Assembly (NCBI GenBank): GCA_964544115.1
Contig: CAZJBP010000057.1
Location: forward strand, 1 to 20,879
DNA length: 20,879 nucleotides
DNA from: CAZJBP01 sp964544115
GTDB lineage: Bacteria > Verrucomicrobiota > Kiritimatiellia > UBA8416 > JADHWI01
Reading direction: 5' to 3'
The position numbers were made by a program, and so were the translations under genes. This document shows positions 1 through 7,086 of the stretch, piece by piece (the stretch's first letter is position 1; the number at the start of each line of letters is the position of its first letter). The notes under the pieces are model-generated. The model had not been told where the DNA came from. It was given only the letters and a program-made list of their open reading frames with translations, and searched no databases.

Positions 1-2
1 TC

Positions 3-602
3 TTCGCTTACCCCGTGCTGATGGCGGCCGACATCCTGGCCGTCCAGTCCAACCTCGTGCCCGTGGGCCGCGACCAGAAGCAGCACGTCGAGGTCACGCG
101 CGACATTGCCATTAAGTTCAACAGCCAGTACGGCGAGGTCTTCACGATCCCTGAGCCGGAGATCCGCTCCGACGTGGCGGTGGTGCCGGGGCTCGACGGG
201 CAGAAGATGTCCAAGTCCTACAACAACCACATCGAGCTGTTTGGCGACGAGAAGGAAGCGCGGGCGCGGATCATGCGTATCGTCACGGACAGCAAGGCGC
301 TGGACGAGCCGAAGGACCCGGCCACCTGCAACGTGTTTGCCCTGTACCGGCTGGTCGCCACCCCCGAGCAGCGCGAGGCGATGGCCGAGCGCTACCGCGC
401 GGGGGGCATGGGGTATGGCGAGGCCAAGAAGGCCCTGTATGAATGCGTGCGGGAGACCTTCGCGCCGATGCGCGCCCGCCGCGCGGAGTTGTCCGCCAAC
501 CTGGACTACGTGGAGCAGGTGCTGCGCGAGGGCGCGGCTCGCGCTCGCGAGGAGGCGTCGCGCACCCTGGCGGCCGCCCGCAAGGCCGTCGGTTTGGATT
601 GA
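3..602 (+). CDS. trpS: Tryptophanyl-tRNA synthetase, 3' part (5' end outside the window)
   Basis: Class I aminoacyl-tRNA synthetase that charges tRNA-Trp in the cytoplasm. The reading frame is open from the left edge, so the N-terminal half, including the HIGH motif, is missing. The visible part starts with YPVLMAADIL followed by VPVGRDQKQHVE, which is the tryptophan-recognition region typical of TrpRS (GEDQ-type motif), and contains the class I KMSKS loop in the stretch GLDGQKMSKSYNN. The remainder matches the helical anticodon-binding C-terminus of bacterial TrpRS. A GTG at 15 is not a credible start because conserved sequence continues upstream of it. The stop is 15 bp before scpA on the same strand, so co-transcription is likely. 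The family assignment is secure. Confidence 0.95.
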   Translation, partial: FAYPVLMAADILAVQSNLVPVGRDQKQHVEVTRDIAIKFNSQYGEVFTIPEPEIRSDVAVVPGLDGQKMSKSYNNHIELFGDEKEARARIMRIVTDSKALDEPKDPATCNVFALYRLVATPEQREAMAERYRAGGMGYGEAKKALYECVRETFAPMRARRAELSANLDYVEQVLREGAARAREEASRTLAAARKAVGLD

Positions 603-617
603 GAAAGCCCTGACACT

Positions 618-1385
618 ATGGCGGACACCACCGAATACAAAGTCGACCTGGAGGTCTTCGAAGGCCCCCTGGACCTGCTCCTGTATCTGATCAAGAAGGA
701 CGAGATCGACATCTACGACATCCCGATCGAGCGCGTCACCAGCCAGTACCTCGTCTACATGAACCTGATGCGCATGCTCGACCTGAACATCGCCGGCGAG
801 TTCATCGTGATGGCCGCCACGCTGATGCTGATCAAGAGCCGCATGCTGCTGCCCGAGGAGGAGCGCGGCGAGGTCGAGCCGGAGGAGGAGGGGGACGATC
901 CGCGCTGGGAGCTGGTCCGCCAGCTTGTGGAATACAAGAAGTTCAAGGATGCTGCCCTGCGCCTGCAGCAGATGGAGCTCGATCAGGAGGATATCTTCGG
1001 CCTGGGTGTGAAGGGCTTGCATATTGAGCCGGACGAGGCCGGCGTGGCCCTGCACGACGTCAGCCTGTTTGACCTCATCACCGCGTTCAACGAGGTCCTG
1101 AAGCGCACGGCGGAGGAGCAGATCGGGCAGATCCTGGGGGACCGGTTTACCGTCGCGGACAAGATCGAGGCGGTGCTGCGCACGTTGCGGCTGGGGCACC
1201 CCGTGTCGTTCCGGGCGCTGTTCCCGCTGACGGCCTCGCGCAACGAGGTGATCTGCACGTTCCTGGCGCTGCTGGAGTTGATCCGTCTGCGGCAGGTGGA
1301 GGCCGTTCAACCCGATCCGTTCGGGGAGATCATGATCAGCGCGGTGGAAGAGTCGCCGGTGGAGGTCGCGGATGTCACAGCATGA
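618..1385 (+). CDS. scpA: Segregation and condensation protein A (kleisin)
   Basis: Kleisin subunit that bridges SMC heads and binds ScpB in the bacterial condensin complex, acting in chromosome compaction and segregation. The 255-residue protein opens with the family signature FEGPLDLLLYLIKKDEIDIYDIPI (residues about 14-37), then the helical SMC-neck-binding segment (FIVMAATLMLIKSRMLLP), an acidic linker, and a C-terminal winged-helix (FLALLELIRL...). Length is normal for the family. The ATG at 618 lies 15 bp after the trpS stop with a modest purine stretch upstream. Its last 14 nt overlap scpB in another frame, which suggests translational coupling of the two partners. Confidence 0.96.
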   Translation: MADTTEYKVDLEVFEGPLDLLLYLIKKDEIDIYDIPIERVTSQYLVYMNLMRMLDLNIAGEFIVMAATLMLIKSRMLLPEEERGEVEPEEEGDDPRWELVRQLVEYKKFKDAALRLQQMELDQEDIFGLGVKGLHIEPDEAGVALHDVSLFDLITAFNEVLKRTAEEQIGQILGDRFTVADKIEAVLRTLRLGHPVSFRALFPLTASRNEVICTFLALLELIRLRQVEAVQPDPFGEIMISAVEESPVEVADVTA

Positions 1386-2199
1386 TCGTTTGCCCGAACT
1401 GAAGCAGATCCTCGGAGCCATGATCTTTGGCGCCGATCGGCCGATCTCGGCCGCCGAGATGCGCCGGTGCCTGCAGGAGGTGGCCGAGAAGGATGTCGGC
1501 GAGGCCAAGGTGTTCGGCGAGGTGTCCAAGAAGGATGTGGCCGATGCCCTGGCGGCGCTGGCGAGCGAACTGGCCCAGATGCGCACCGGGTTCGGCCTCG
1601 GAGAGATCTCGGGAGACTACCGTCTGCACAGCGAGCCCGCCTGCGGGCGCTGGCTGAAGCACCTGCTGAAGATGGAGCGGCCGCACCGGCTCTCGCGCCC
1701 GGCCCTGGAGACGCTGGCGATCATCGCCTACCGGCAGCCGGTCTCCAAGGCGCAGATCGAGGGCATCCGGGGCGTCGGGGTGGACCATCTCATCAAGGCG
1801 CTGATGGAGCTGCAGCTCGTTCGGATCACCGGCCGCAGCGAGCTGCCCGGCCGCCCGCTGCTGTATGGCACCACGCAGCTCTTCCTCGAGCACTTCGGCC
1901 TGAAGGGCCTGGACCAGCTGGCCGATGTCGAGCCGCTGCTGGCGCTGCAGCGCGAGCAGGAGGCGCGGTCCCGCAAGGCGGCCATCAGTGCGGCGCGTTC
2001 CACCGCGGGCAAGCCGGCCGCGGAAGCGGCCGCCGCCGTGCCGCCGGAAGAGCCGGTGTTTGAGTCGGACGCTTCGGACGAGCCCGCTGCAGCGGACGAA
2101 GCGCCCGTGGGCGAAATCGGCGAGGCGTCGGACCCGGAGCCCGGCGCGGTGGCCGAGGCCGGCGAGCCGTCGGCGGAAGATCCCTCACAGGAGGCGTAG
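1372..2199 (+). CDS. scpB: Segregation and condensation protein B, with long acidic Ala/Glu/Pro-rich tail
   Basis: Partner of ScpA in the SMC-ScpAB condensin. The first ~185 residues carry the two winged-helix domains of ScpB, including the conserved segment RPALETLAIIAYRQPVSKAQIE followed by IRGVGVDHLIKALMELQLVRITGR and GRPLLYGTT. After about residue 195 the protein becomes a low-complexity tail rich in Ala, Glu and Pro, about 80 residues long, absent from short ScpB proteins and probably disordered. The start at 1372 lies inside the end of scpA (14-nt overlap), so no independent promoter is expected. The coding tail also carries the hisC ribosome-binding site. Confidence 0.95.
   Translation: MSQHDRLPELKQILGAMIFGADRPISAAEMRRCLQEVAEKDVGEAKVFGEVSKKDVADALAALASELAQMRTGFGLGEISGDYRLHSEPACGRWLKHLLKMERPHRLSRPALETLAIIAYRQPVSKAQIEGIRGVGVDHLIKALMELQLVRITGRSELPGRPLLYGTTQLFLEHFGLKGLDQLADVEPLLALQREQEARSRKAAISAARSTAGKPAAEAAAAVPPEEPVFESDASDEPAAADEAPVGEIGEASDPEPGAVAEAGEPSAEDPSQEA
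2188..2194 (+). promoter_or_regulatory. Shine-Dalgarno of hisC
   Basis: A consensus AGGAGG inside the last codons of scpB, 8 nt before the ATG at 2203. It fixes the hisC start and implies that the message is shared with scpB. Confidence 0.75.
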
Positions 2200-2202
2200 T
2201 CC

Positions 2203-3309
2203 ATGGATGCGTTGGAAACTTTGGCGAACCCGTGGGTCTCGCAGCTGTCGGTCTATGAACCCGGCCGCCCGATCGAGGATGTGGCGAGAGAGATGGGCCT
2301 CGACCCCGACGGCATCGTGAAGCTGGCGTCCAATGAGAACGCGCTCGGCCCCTCGCCGAAGGCGGTGCGGGCCATGAAGCAGGCCGCCGCGTCGATGCAC
2401 CTCTATCCCGACGGGGGCGCCTACCACCTCCGCCAGGCGCTGTCCGCGCGACTGGAGGTGTCCCCGGACATGATCGTGCCCGGCAACGGCAGCAACGAGC
2501 TGATCGAACTGCTCGGGCACGCATTCCTGGGCCCCGAGACCGAGATCGTCATGGCCGAGTGCGCGTTCGTGGTGTACCGGCTGGTGGCCTCGCTGTTCAA
2601 TGCCACCACGGTCGTGGTGCCCATGCGCGAGCTGACGCACGACCTCGACGCCATGGCCGCGGCGATCACGCCGCAAACGCGCCTGGTGTTCGTCGGCAAC
2701 CCGAACAATCCCACGGGCACCATGGTCCACCAGGCCGAGATCGACCGCTTCATGGAGCGCGTGCCCCCGACGGCGATCGTGTGTTTCGACGAGGCCTACA
2801 TCGAGCTGCTGGCGCCCGAGCGCCGCCCCGATACGCTGCGCTATGTGCGCGAGGGGCGCCCGGTCGCGGTGCTGCGCACGTTCTCCAAGACCTACGGGCT
2901 GGCCGGGCTGCGGCTGGGCTATGCCGTGGCCACGCCGGCTTGCGCGCGCCTGCTCAACCGCGTGCGGCAGCCGTTCAACGTCAACGCCATGGCGCTGGCG
3001 GCGGCCGTGGCGGCGCTGGACGACGAAGCCTACGTGCGCAAGACGCGCCGCCTGGTCGCCAGCGGGCTGGACACCTTCGAGAAGGCCTTCGTGCGGATGG
3101 GGCTGCCGTTCGTGCCGTCGGTGGCGAACTTCATCCTCGTCCAGGTGGGTGAGGGGCGGAAGGTCTTCGCCGCGATGCAGCGCGAAGGCGTGATCGTCCG
3201 GCCCATGGATGTCTACGGCCTCCCGGGCCACGTGCGGGTGACCGTCGGGACGCAGGATGAAAACGAGCGCTGCGTGGCCGCCCTGGGGCGGGCGCTGGAG
3301 AAACCTTAG
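2203..3309 (+). CDS. hisC: Histidinol-phosphate (possibly also aromatic) aminotransferase
   Basis: PLP-dependent class I/II aminotransferase of 368 residues, full length for HisC. Motifs: VKLASNENALGPSP near the N-terminus, the GNPNNPTGT loop (residues 165-173), the PLP-nitrogen-binding Asp in FDEAY (Asp196), and the Schiff-base lysine in TFSKTYGLAGLRLGY (Lys229). It would transfer an amino group from glutamate to imidazole-acetol phosphate in histidine synthesis. No other his gene is nearby. It sits immediately before tyrA and aroA, as in the aromatic supraoperons of Bacillus and Pseudomonas, where the HisC homologue also transaminates phenylpyruvate and hydroxyphenylpyruvate. A dual or mainly aromatic role is therefore plausible here, but that is inferred from context only. 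Confidence 0.93.
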   Translation: MDALETLANPWVSQLSVYEPGRPIEDVAREMGLDPDGIVKLASNENALGPSPKAVRAMKQAAASMHLYPDGGAYHLRQALSARLEVSPDMIVPGNGSNELIELLGHAFLGPETEIVMAECAFVVYRLVASLFNATTVVVPMRELTHDLDAMAAAITPQTRLVFVGNPNNPTGTMVHQAEIDRFMERVPPTAIVCFDEAYIELLAPERRPDTLRYVREGRPVAVLRTFSKTYGLAGLRLGYAVATPACARLLNRVRQPFNVNAMALAAAVAALDDEAYVRKTRRLVASGLDTFEKAFVRMGLPFVPSVANFILVQVGEGRKVFAAMQREGVIVRPMDVYGLPGHVRVTVGTQDENERCVAALGRALEKP

Positions 3310-3365
3310 CCAGAAGCCAGAAGACAGGAGCCAGAAGCCAGAAGACAGAGGACGGGAGACAAGGC
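3310..3365 (+). repeat. Degenerate heptanucleotide tandem array, CCAGAAG type
   Basis: Starting directly after the hisC stop, the sequence divides into about eight successive 7-nt units: CCAGAAG, CCAGAAG, ACAGGAG, CCAGAAG, CCAGAAG, ACAGAGG, ACGGGAG, ACAAGGC. Period 7 holds throughout while single bases vary. The reverse-complement type of the same array occurs at 3471-3512, so the two flank the spacer before tyrA in inverted orientation. Confidence 0.85.
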
Positions 3366-3470
3366 AGAGGTTCGAATGAGGGCTAGGGCCACGAGATTCG
3401 AGTAATTGGTGGTGTGGCAAAGGGCCGCTCGAAGAGGCGAGCAAGTTGTTGGAGTCCTATTCGCGGGTGA
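3366..3470. other. Spacer between the two inverted heptamer arrays
   Basis: About 105 bp between hisC and tyrA. I see no ORF, terminator or convincing promoter here. It would be the loop if the flanking arrays paired in RNA. Confidence 0.5.
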
Positions 3471-3512
3471 TTCTGAATTCTGACTCCTGACTTCTAAATG
3501 CTGTCTTCTTGG
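3471..3512 (+). repeat. Degenerate heptanucleotide array, TTCTGAC type (inverse of the 3310 array)
   Basis: Successive 7-nt units TTCTGAA, TTCTGAC, TCCTGAC, TTCTAAA, TGCTGTC, TTCTTGG. Its reverse complement reads AGAAGTCAGGAGTCAGAA, resembling AGAAGACAGGAGCCAGAAG in the array after hisC. The distal upstream candidate start of tyrA (ATG at 3498) falls inside it, which argues that this start is not used. Confidence 0.8.
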
Positions 3513-3524
3513 ATGCGAACGACC

Positions 3525-4394
3525 ATGAAGCAACTCTCGATCATGGGCCTGGGCCTGATGGGCGCCTCGCTGGCTCAGGCCGCGCGCCGTCGCGGCCTGG
3601 CGGAGCGGGTGCACGGCTACGCGCGGCGCGAGGAAACTCGCCGCGCCGCCGTCGCGGCCGGGATGGTCGATGCCGCGTTCGACGATCCTGCCGCCGCCGT
3701 CGCGGGCGCGGATCTCGTCGTGTTCTGCGTGCCGATCCTCAGCATGGCCCCATTGGCCCAGGCCTGCCGCGGGGGCTGGACCTCGGGCTGCGTGGTGACC
3801 GATGTCGGCAGCACGAAGGTCGAGGTCTGCGCGTCCATGGCCGCTGCCTTGAGCGGATCGGGTGCGGTCTTCGTGGGCAGCCACCCGATCGCGGGGTCGG
3901 ATGAAACCGGCCTGGAGGCCGCGCGCGAGGACCTGTACGAGGGGGCGGTGACCGTCGTTACGCCGATGCCGGAGACGCCGCATGCCGCCGTGGAGGCGGT
4001 GTCGCGGCTGTGGCAGGGCGTGGGCAGCGAGGTCGTTGCGCGAACGCCGGCGGAGCACGACGTGTTGCTCGCGGCGACCAGCCACCTGCCGCACCTGGCG
4101 GCGGCGGCACTCATTGCGCGGATCCTGGACAGCGGGGCGGCGGACCGCGGTCGATTCTGCGGCTCGGGGTTCCGCGACACCACGCGCGTGGCGGGCGGCT
4201 CGGAAGCCGTGTGGGACGATATCGTGCGCACCAACCGCGAGGCGCTGGCGCGCGAGCTGTCGGCGTTTGGCGACGAAGTGAACCGGCTGGCCGAGTGGGT
4301 CCGCCGGGGCGAGTTCTCCGAGGTGCGCAACTACCTGGCCAGGAGCCGGGCGTTGCGGCGGGCCTGGCGCCAGCCCGGCGGAAAGGGCGATTGA
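3525..4394 (+). CDS. tyrA: Prephenate/arogenate dehydrogenase
   Basis: NAD(P)-dependent oxidative decarboxylation of prephenate (to hydroxyphenylpyruvate) or arogenate (to tyrosine). With the start at 3525 the protein has 289 residues and opens with MKQLSIMGLGLMG, a Rossmann GxGxxG (Gly8, Gly10, Gly13). Further family motifs are TDVGSTK (about 92-98), the substrate-site GSHPIAGSDETG (catalytic His near residue 120), and TSHLPHLAAAAL followed by GSGFRDTTRVA. An upstream in-frame ATG at 3498 would add nine residues encoded by the repeat array, and 3513 is another option. 3525 places the Rossmann strand at the normal distance from the N-terminus, but no strong Shine-Dalgarno decides it. One base separates it from aroA. 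There is no fused chorismate mutase or ACT domain. Confidence 0.93.
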   Translation: MKQLSIMGLGLMGASLAQAARRRGLAERVHGYARREETRRAAVAAGMVDAAFDDPAAAVAGADLVVFCVPILSMAPLAQACRGGWTSGCVVTDVGSTKVEVCASMAAALSGSGAVFVGSHPIAGSDETGLEAAREDLYEGAVTVVTPMPETPHAAVEAVSRLWQGVGSEVVARTPAEHDVLLAATSHLPHLAAAALIARILDSGAADRGRFCGSGFRDTTRVAGGSEAVWDDIVRTNREALARELSAFGDEVNRLAEWVRRGEFSEVRNYLARSRALRRAWRQPGGKGD

Positions 4395-4395
4395 G

Positions 4396-5742
4396 ATGAC
4401 AGAGCAGGTCACGGTCCGGCCCTGCGCAGGCGTGCGGGGGCGCGTCAGGGTCCCGGGCGACAAAAGCATTTCCCACCGGGCGGCCATGCTGTCGGGGCTG
4501 GCGCAGGGCACCTCCGTACTGACCGGGTATCTGCGCTGCGAGGACTGCCTGAACACGCTGCGTGCGGTCGAGGCGCTGGGCGCGGGCGTGCAGGACGATG
4601 GCGCCGCCATCCGCGTCACCGGCTGCGCCGGCGCCTTCTCCGCTCCGGGGCGGGTCCTGGATATGGGCAACTCCGGGACCGGTATCCGCCTGATCTGCGG
4701 TATCCTCGCCGCGCAACCGTTTACCGTTGAGCTGACGGGCGACGCCTCGCTGTGCAGACGCCCGATGGGGCGCATCCGCAAGCCGCTGGAGGCCATGGGC
4801 GCGCGGATGGAAGCAACGGGGCCGCGCGAGTGCCCCCCGATCCGCATCACCGGCGGCCGGCTCAAGGCCATCGACTACGCCATGCCCGTGGCCTCGGCCC
4901 AGGTCAAGGCGACCGTGCTGCTGGCGGGGCTGTTCGCGGACGGCACGACGTCCGTGACCGAGCCGCAGCCGACGCGCGACCACACCGAGCGGATGCTGCG
5001 GCGGCTGGGACTGCCCATGACCGTCGAGGGGCGGCGCGTGAGCGTGCGGGGGGCGGCCGGCGGCCGGCCCGCGATCCGCGCGATGGACTGGCGGGTGCCG
5101 GGCGATTTCTCGTCGGCCGCCTTCTGGCTGGCGGCCGGGTGCATGCCCGGCTCGGAGGTCGTGGTCGAGGGGGTCGGCCTGAATCCGCGTCGGACGGCCT
5201 TCCTCGACGTGCTCAAGCGCATGGGCGCAAGGATTGATGTCGAGGCGGAGGCCGACGCCGCGGCGGGCGACCTCAATGCGTGGGAGCCGGCGGGCGCGGT
5301 GCGCGTCCGCGGCGGCGCGCTGCGGGCAACGGAGGTGGGCGGGGACGAGATTCCCAACCTCATCGACGAGCTGCCGCTGGTTGCGGTGCTGGGCGCGCTG
5401 GCCGAGGGCACGACGGTGATCCGCGACGCGGAGGAGCTGCGCGTGAAGGAGAGCGACCGCATTGCCGCCATGGCCGCCGGACTGCGCCGGATGGGGGTCG
5501 ACGTGACCGAGACGCCCGACGGCATGGCGGTCCGCGGCGGCGGCGCGATCCGCGGCAACGTCGCGGTGGAGAGCCTCGGGGATCACCGCATCGCCATGGC
5601 GCTCTCCATCCTGGCGCTGCTCGCCGACGGCCCCGTCGAGGTGCGTGACATCGCGTGCGTGGCCACCTCGTATCCCGAGTTCTGGGAGCACCTGGGGGCG
5701 CTGACCGGCGGGCGGGCTGTGACGCCGCCCCGGAAAGGGTAG
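4396..5742 (+). CDS. aroA: 3-phosphoshikimate 1-carboxyvinyltransferase (EPSP synthase)
   Basis: Sixth step of the shikimate pathway: transfers the enolpyruvyl group of PEP to shikimate-3-phosphate. The protein has 448 residues, full length for the two-domain inside-out barrel fold. Visible signatures: PGDKSISHRAAM (Lys23), GNSGTGIRL (91-99), GDASLCRRPMGRI (115-127), ASAQVKATVLLAGL, PGDFSSAAFWLAAG, IDELPLVAVLGALAEG with the catalytic-site Asp, and ELRVKESDRI with the conserved Glu and Arg. It starts 1 bp after tyrA and ends 3 bp before cmk, so it is certainly in the same transcription unit. Start ATG at 4396 puts the PGDKSISHR loop at its usual N-terminal distance. Confidence 0.96.
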   Translation: MTEQVTVRPCAGVRGRVRVPGDKSISHRAAMLSGLAQGTSVLTGYLRCEDCLNTLRAVEALGAGVQDDGAAIRVTGCAGAFSAPGRVLDMGNSGTGIRLICGILAAQPFTVELTGDASLCRRPMGRIRKPLEAMGARMEATGPRECPPIRITGGRLKAIDYAMPVASAQVKATVLLAGLFADGTTSVTEPQPTRDHTERMLRRLGLPMTVEGRRVSVRGAAGGRPAIRAMDWRVPGDFSSAAFWLAAGCMPGSEVVVEGVGLNPRRTAFLDVLKRMGARIDVEAEADAAAGDLNAWEPAGAVRVRGGALRATEVGGDEIPNLIDELPLVAVLGALAEGTTVIRDAEELRVKESDRIAAMAAGLRRMGVDVTETPDGMAVRGGGAIRGNVAVESLGDHRIAMALSILALLADGPVEVRDIACVATSYPEFWEHLGALTGGRAVTPPRKG

Positions 5743-5745
5743 GGG

Positions 5746-6408
5746 ATGCAAGACGCACCTGCAGTGATTGCGATCGACGGACCGGCGGCATCGGGCAAGT
5801 CCACCGTGGCGCGCAAGGTGGCCAAGGCCCTGGGGCGGCTCTACGTGGATTCCGGCGCCCTCTACCGGGGCGTGACCTGGCGCGTGCTGCGCGACGGCGT
5901 AGAGCCGGCAGATGGGCCGGCCGTCGCCGCGGCCATGCGAGCGGCGAGGTTCGATTTCAGCGTGCGCGAGGGCGCGGTCGCGTTCAGCGTCGACGGCGTG
6001 GAGCCGGGCGAGGCGCTGCGGACGGCCGAGATCAACCGCCACGTCAGCCCCGTGGCGGCCAATCCCGAAGTGCGCCGGCAGGTCACGGCGTGGCTGCGCG
6101 ACATGGTCCGGCACGGCCCGCTGGTGATGGAAGGGCGCGATATCGGCACCGCCGTGTTCCCCGATGCTTCGCACCGCTTCTATCTCGATGCGTCCGAGGA
6201 GGAGCGCGCGCGCCGCCGTCATGCGGAGGCCGCCGCGCAGGGCGCTTCGGTCGAAGAGGTCGGCCGCTCGCTGCGCCGCCGCGACCACATCGACAGCACC
6301 CGCACGACCGCGCCCCTGCGCGTGGCCGAAGGCAGCGTCATCGTCGATACGACCGGCCTCTCGATCGACCAGGTCGTGGAGCGCGTGCTGGCGGCGATTG
6401 CCGGTTGA
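5746..6408 (+). CDS. cmk: Cytidylate kinase
   Basis: Phosphorylates CMP and dCMP with ATP in pyrimidine nucleotide recycling. The 220-residue protein has the P-loop GPAASGKST (residues 12-20), the nucleotide-binding VDSGALYRGVTW segment (34-45), MEGRDIGTAVFP with the conserved arginine and aspartate, and the lid-type stretch EEERARRRHAEAAAQG. Length is typical of bacterial Cmk. The order aroA-cmk is conserved in many bacteria, often followed by rpsA. Here no rpsA follows, and the operon runs out into a repeat-rich spacer. Confidence 0.96.
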   Translation: MQDAPAVIAIDGPAASGKSTVARKVAKALGRLYVDSGALYRGVTWRVLRDGVEPADGPAVAAAMRAARFDFSVREGAVAFSVDGVEPGEALRTAEINRHVSPVAANPEVRRQVTAWLRDMVRHGPLVMEGRDIGTAVFPDASHRFYLDASEEERARRRHAEAAAQGASVEEVGRSLRRRDHIDSTRTTAPLRVAEGSVIVDTTGLSIDQVVERVLAAIAG

Positions 6409-6504
6409 CGATGATCGATCTGGCGTGCGTGCGGGTGACTCGAGCTCGGTGCTGACGGGGGATGTGTCGCGGATCGGGTCGAAACCGGGCGCGGGATATG
6501 GGCC

Positions 6505-6555
6505 CGCAACTCTGAACGTTGAGCGTTAAGCGTTGGGCGTCGAGCGTTCCCTTTC
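6505..6555 (+). repeat. GTTGAGC heptamer array, long version
   Basis: Flank CGCAACTCTGAAC, then units GTTGAGC, GTTAAGC, GTTGGGC, GTCGAGC, then GTTCCCTTTC. The same flanks occur at 6762-6798 around only two of these units, so the two loci differ by exactly 14 bp, i.e. two repeat units. Confidence 0.85.
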
Positions 6556-6570
6556 ACTTCGCGTTCACGA

Positions 6571-6606
6571 CCCTTTTCAGATTCCTCACTGCGTTCGGGA
6601 TGACGC
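6571..6606 (+). repeat. 36-bp dispersed intergenic repeat, copy A
   Basis: Matches 8941-8976 at 33 of 36 positions, with only transition differences. The centre is an imperfect dyad in which ATTCC...GGGAT-type arms bracket a short GC core, so it could fold as a hairpin with an internal loop. I recognise the type (ATCCCTCGCTGCGCTCGGGAT-like) as a widespread intergenic repeat seen in many unrelated bacterial genomes. That recognition is from memory, not from a search. Confidence 0.8.
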
Positions 6607-6650
6607 GGAGCGCGGGCCCGCCTGCTTCGGGCACTCTCCCGCGGACGTGA

Positions 6651-6722
6651 GGTTCGTACGCGTACCCGTACGCGTTCACGATGTGCCGGATCGTTCGTTT
6701 ACGTGCACGGGCACGTGTACGG
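6651..6722. repeat. Inverted pair of hexanucleotide arrays
   Basis: Left array in 6-nt register: GGTTCG, TACGCG, TACCCG, TACGCG, TTCACG (6651-6680). Right array: TTACGT, GCACGG, GCACGT, GTACGG (6699-6722). The reverse complement of the right array resembles the left array at about 20 of 26 positions, so the two could pair across the ~20-nt segment between them. The left array is also itself close to palindromic. Confidence 0.65.
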
Positions 6723-6761
6723 CAAGGCGATCGGGGCCGCCCGCCCTCCGGATCATGGTCA

Positions 6762-6798
6762 CGCAACTCTGAACGTTGAGCGTTAAGCGTTCCCTTTC
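6762..6798 (+). repeat. GTTGAGC heptamer array, short version
   Basis: Flank CGCAACTCTGAAC, units GTTGAGC and GTTAAGC, then GTTCCCTTTC. It is identical to the locus at 6505-6555 except for two missing 7-nt units. Some similarity also extends upstream of the flank (GGAT-ATGG pattern). Confidence 0.85.
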
Positions 6799-6826
6799 GC
6801 CAGTGGCGTGTCATGGATCGTACATT

Positions 6827-6861
6827 GCTTTCAGCTTTCCGTTTTCAGCTTTCAGCTTTTG
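6827..6861 (+). repeat. GCTTTCA heptamer array
   Basis: Five consecutive 7-nt units: GCTTTCA, GCTTTCC, GTTTTCA, GCTTTCA, GCTTTTG. It has the same period as the other arrays in the window but a different consensus. Confidence 0.8.
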
Positions 6862-7086
6862 CGACGTTCCAGCTTCCGTCGGCTGGCACTTGACACAAAG
6901 CCAACTTCAGCTCAGCACAAAAACCTACTTCGCCGGCCACCGCTAACAGTCCGGCCCACCGAAGCCATTGCACCTCAATGCCCTTTCTGGTTGACTCGTG
7001 CCGTCGGGACAAATACGGTCCGCCATAGTGGACGGTGGGTCTAATCGACCTGAAGTAGGCTCAATAAACTCTGTTCGGCACATAAC

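Larger units (their letters stand above)
6409..7086. other. Repeat-rich noncoding spacer between cmk and the C39-like gene
   Basis: 678 bp without a credible gene. It holds, in order, a GTTGAGC heptamer array (6511-6552), a 36-bp dispersed repeat (6571-6606), an inverted pair of hexamer arrays (6651-6722), a shorter copy of the GTTGAGC array (6768-6795) and a GCTTTCA heptamer array (6827-6861). The right part (about 6870-7086) is less repetitive and lower in GC. It contains a possible sigma70-like TTGACT (6991-6996) 17 nt before TACGGT (7014-7019) and an 8-bp inverted repeat, CCTACTTC at 6924-6931 with GAAGTAGG at 7052-7059. The promoter is weak in its -10 box. Confidence 0.6.

Noticed and set aside
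2185..3444. 419-codon open frame on the minus strand opposite hisC
   Set aside because: HisC motifs on the plus strand are unambiguous; the antisense product is His/Arg-rich without features and starts inside the heptamer-array spacer.
3498..3524. Upstream start of tyrA at 3498
   Set aside because: The added residues are encoded by a heptamer array and lengthen the Rossmann N-terminus beyond the family norm.
4111..6288. 725-codon open frame on the minus strand opposite tyrA, aroA and cmk
   Set aside because: Arg/His/Pro-rich product with no domain, lying across three clear genes on the other strand. High GC makes such antisense frames common.
6890..6912. TTGACA at 6890-6895 as a promoter -35 box
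   Set aside because: No TATAAT-like sequence at 16-18 nt downstream; the TTGACT at 6991 is a better but still weak candidate.
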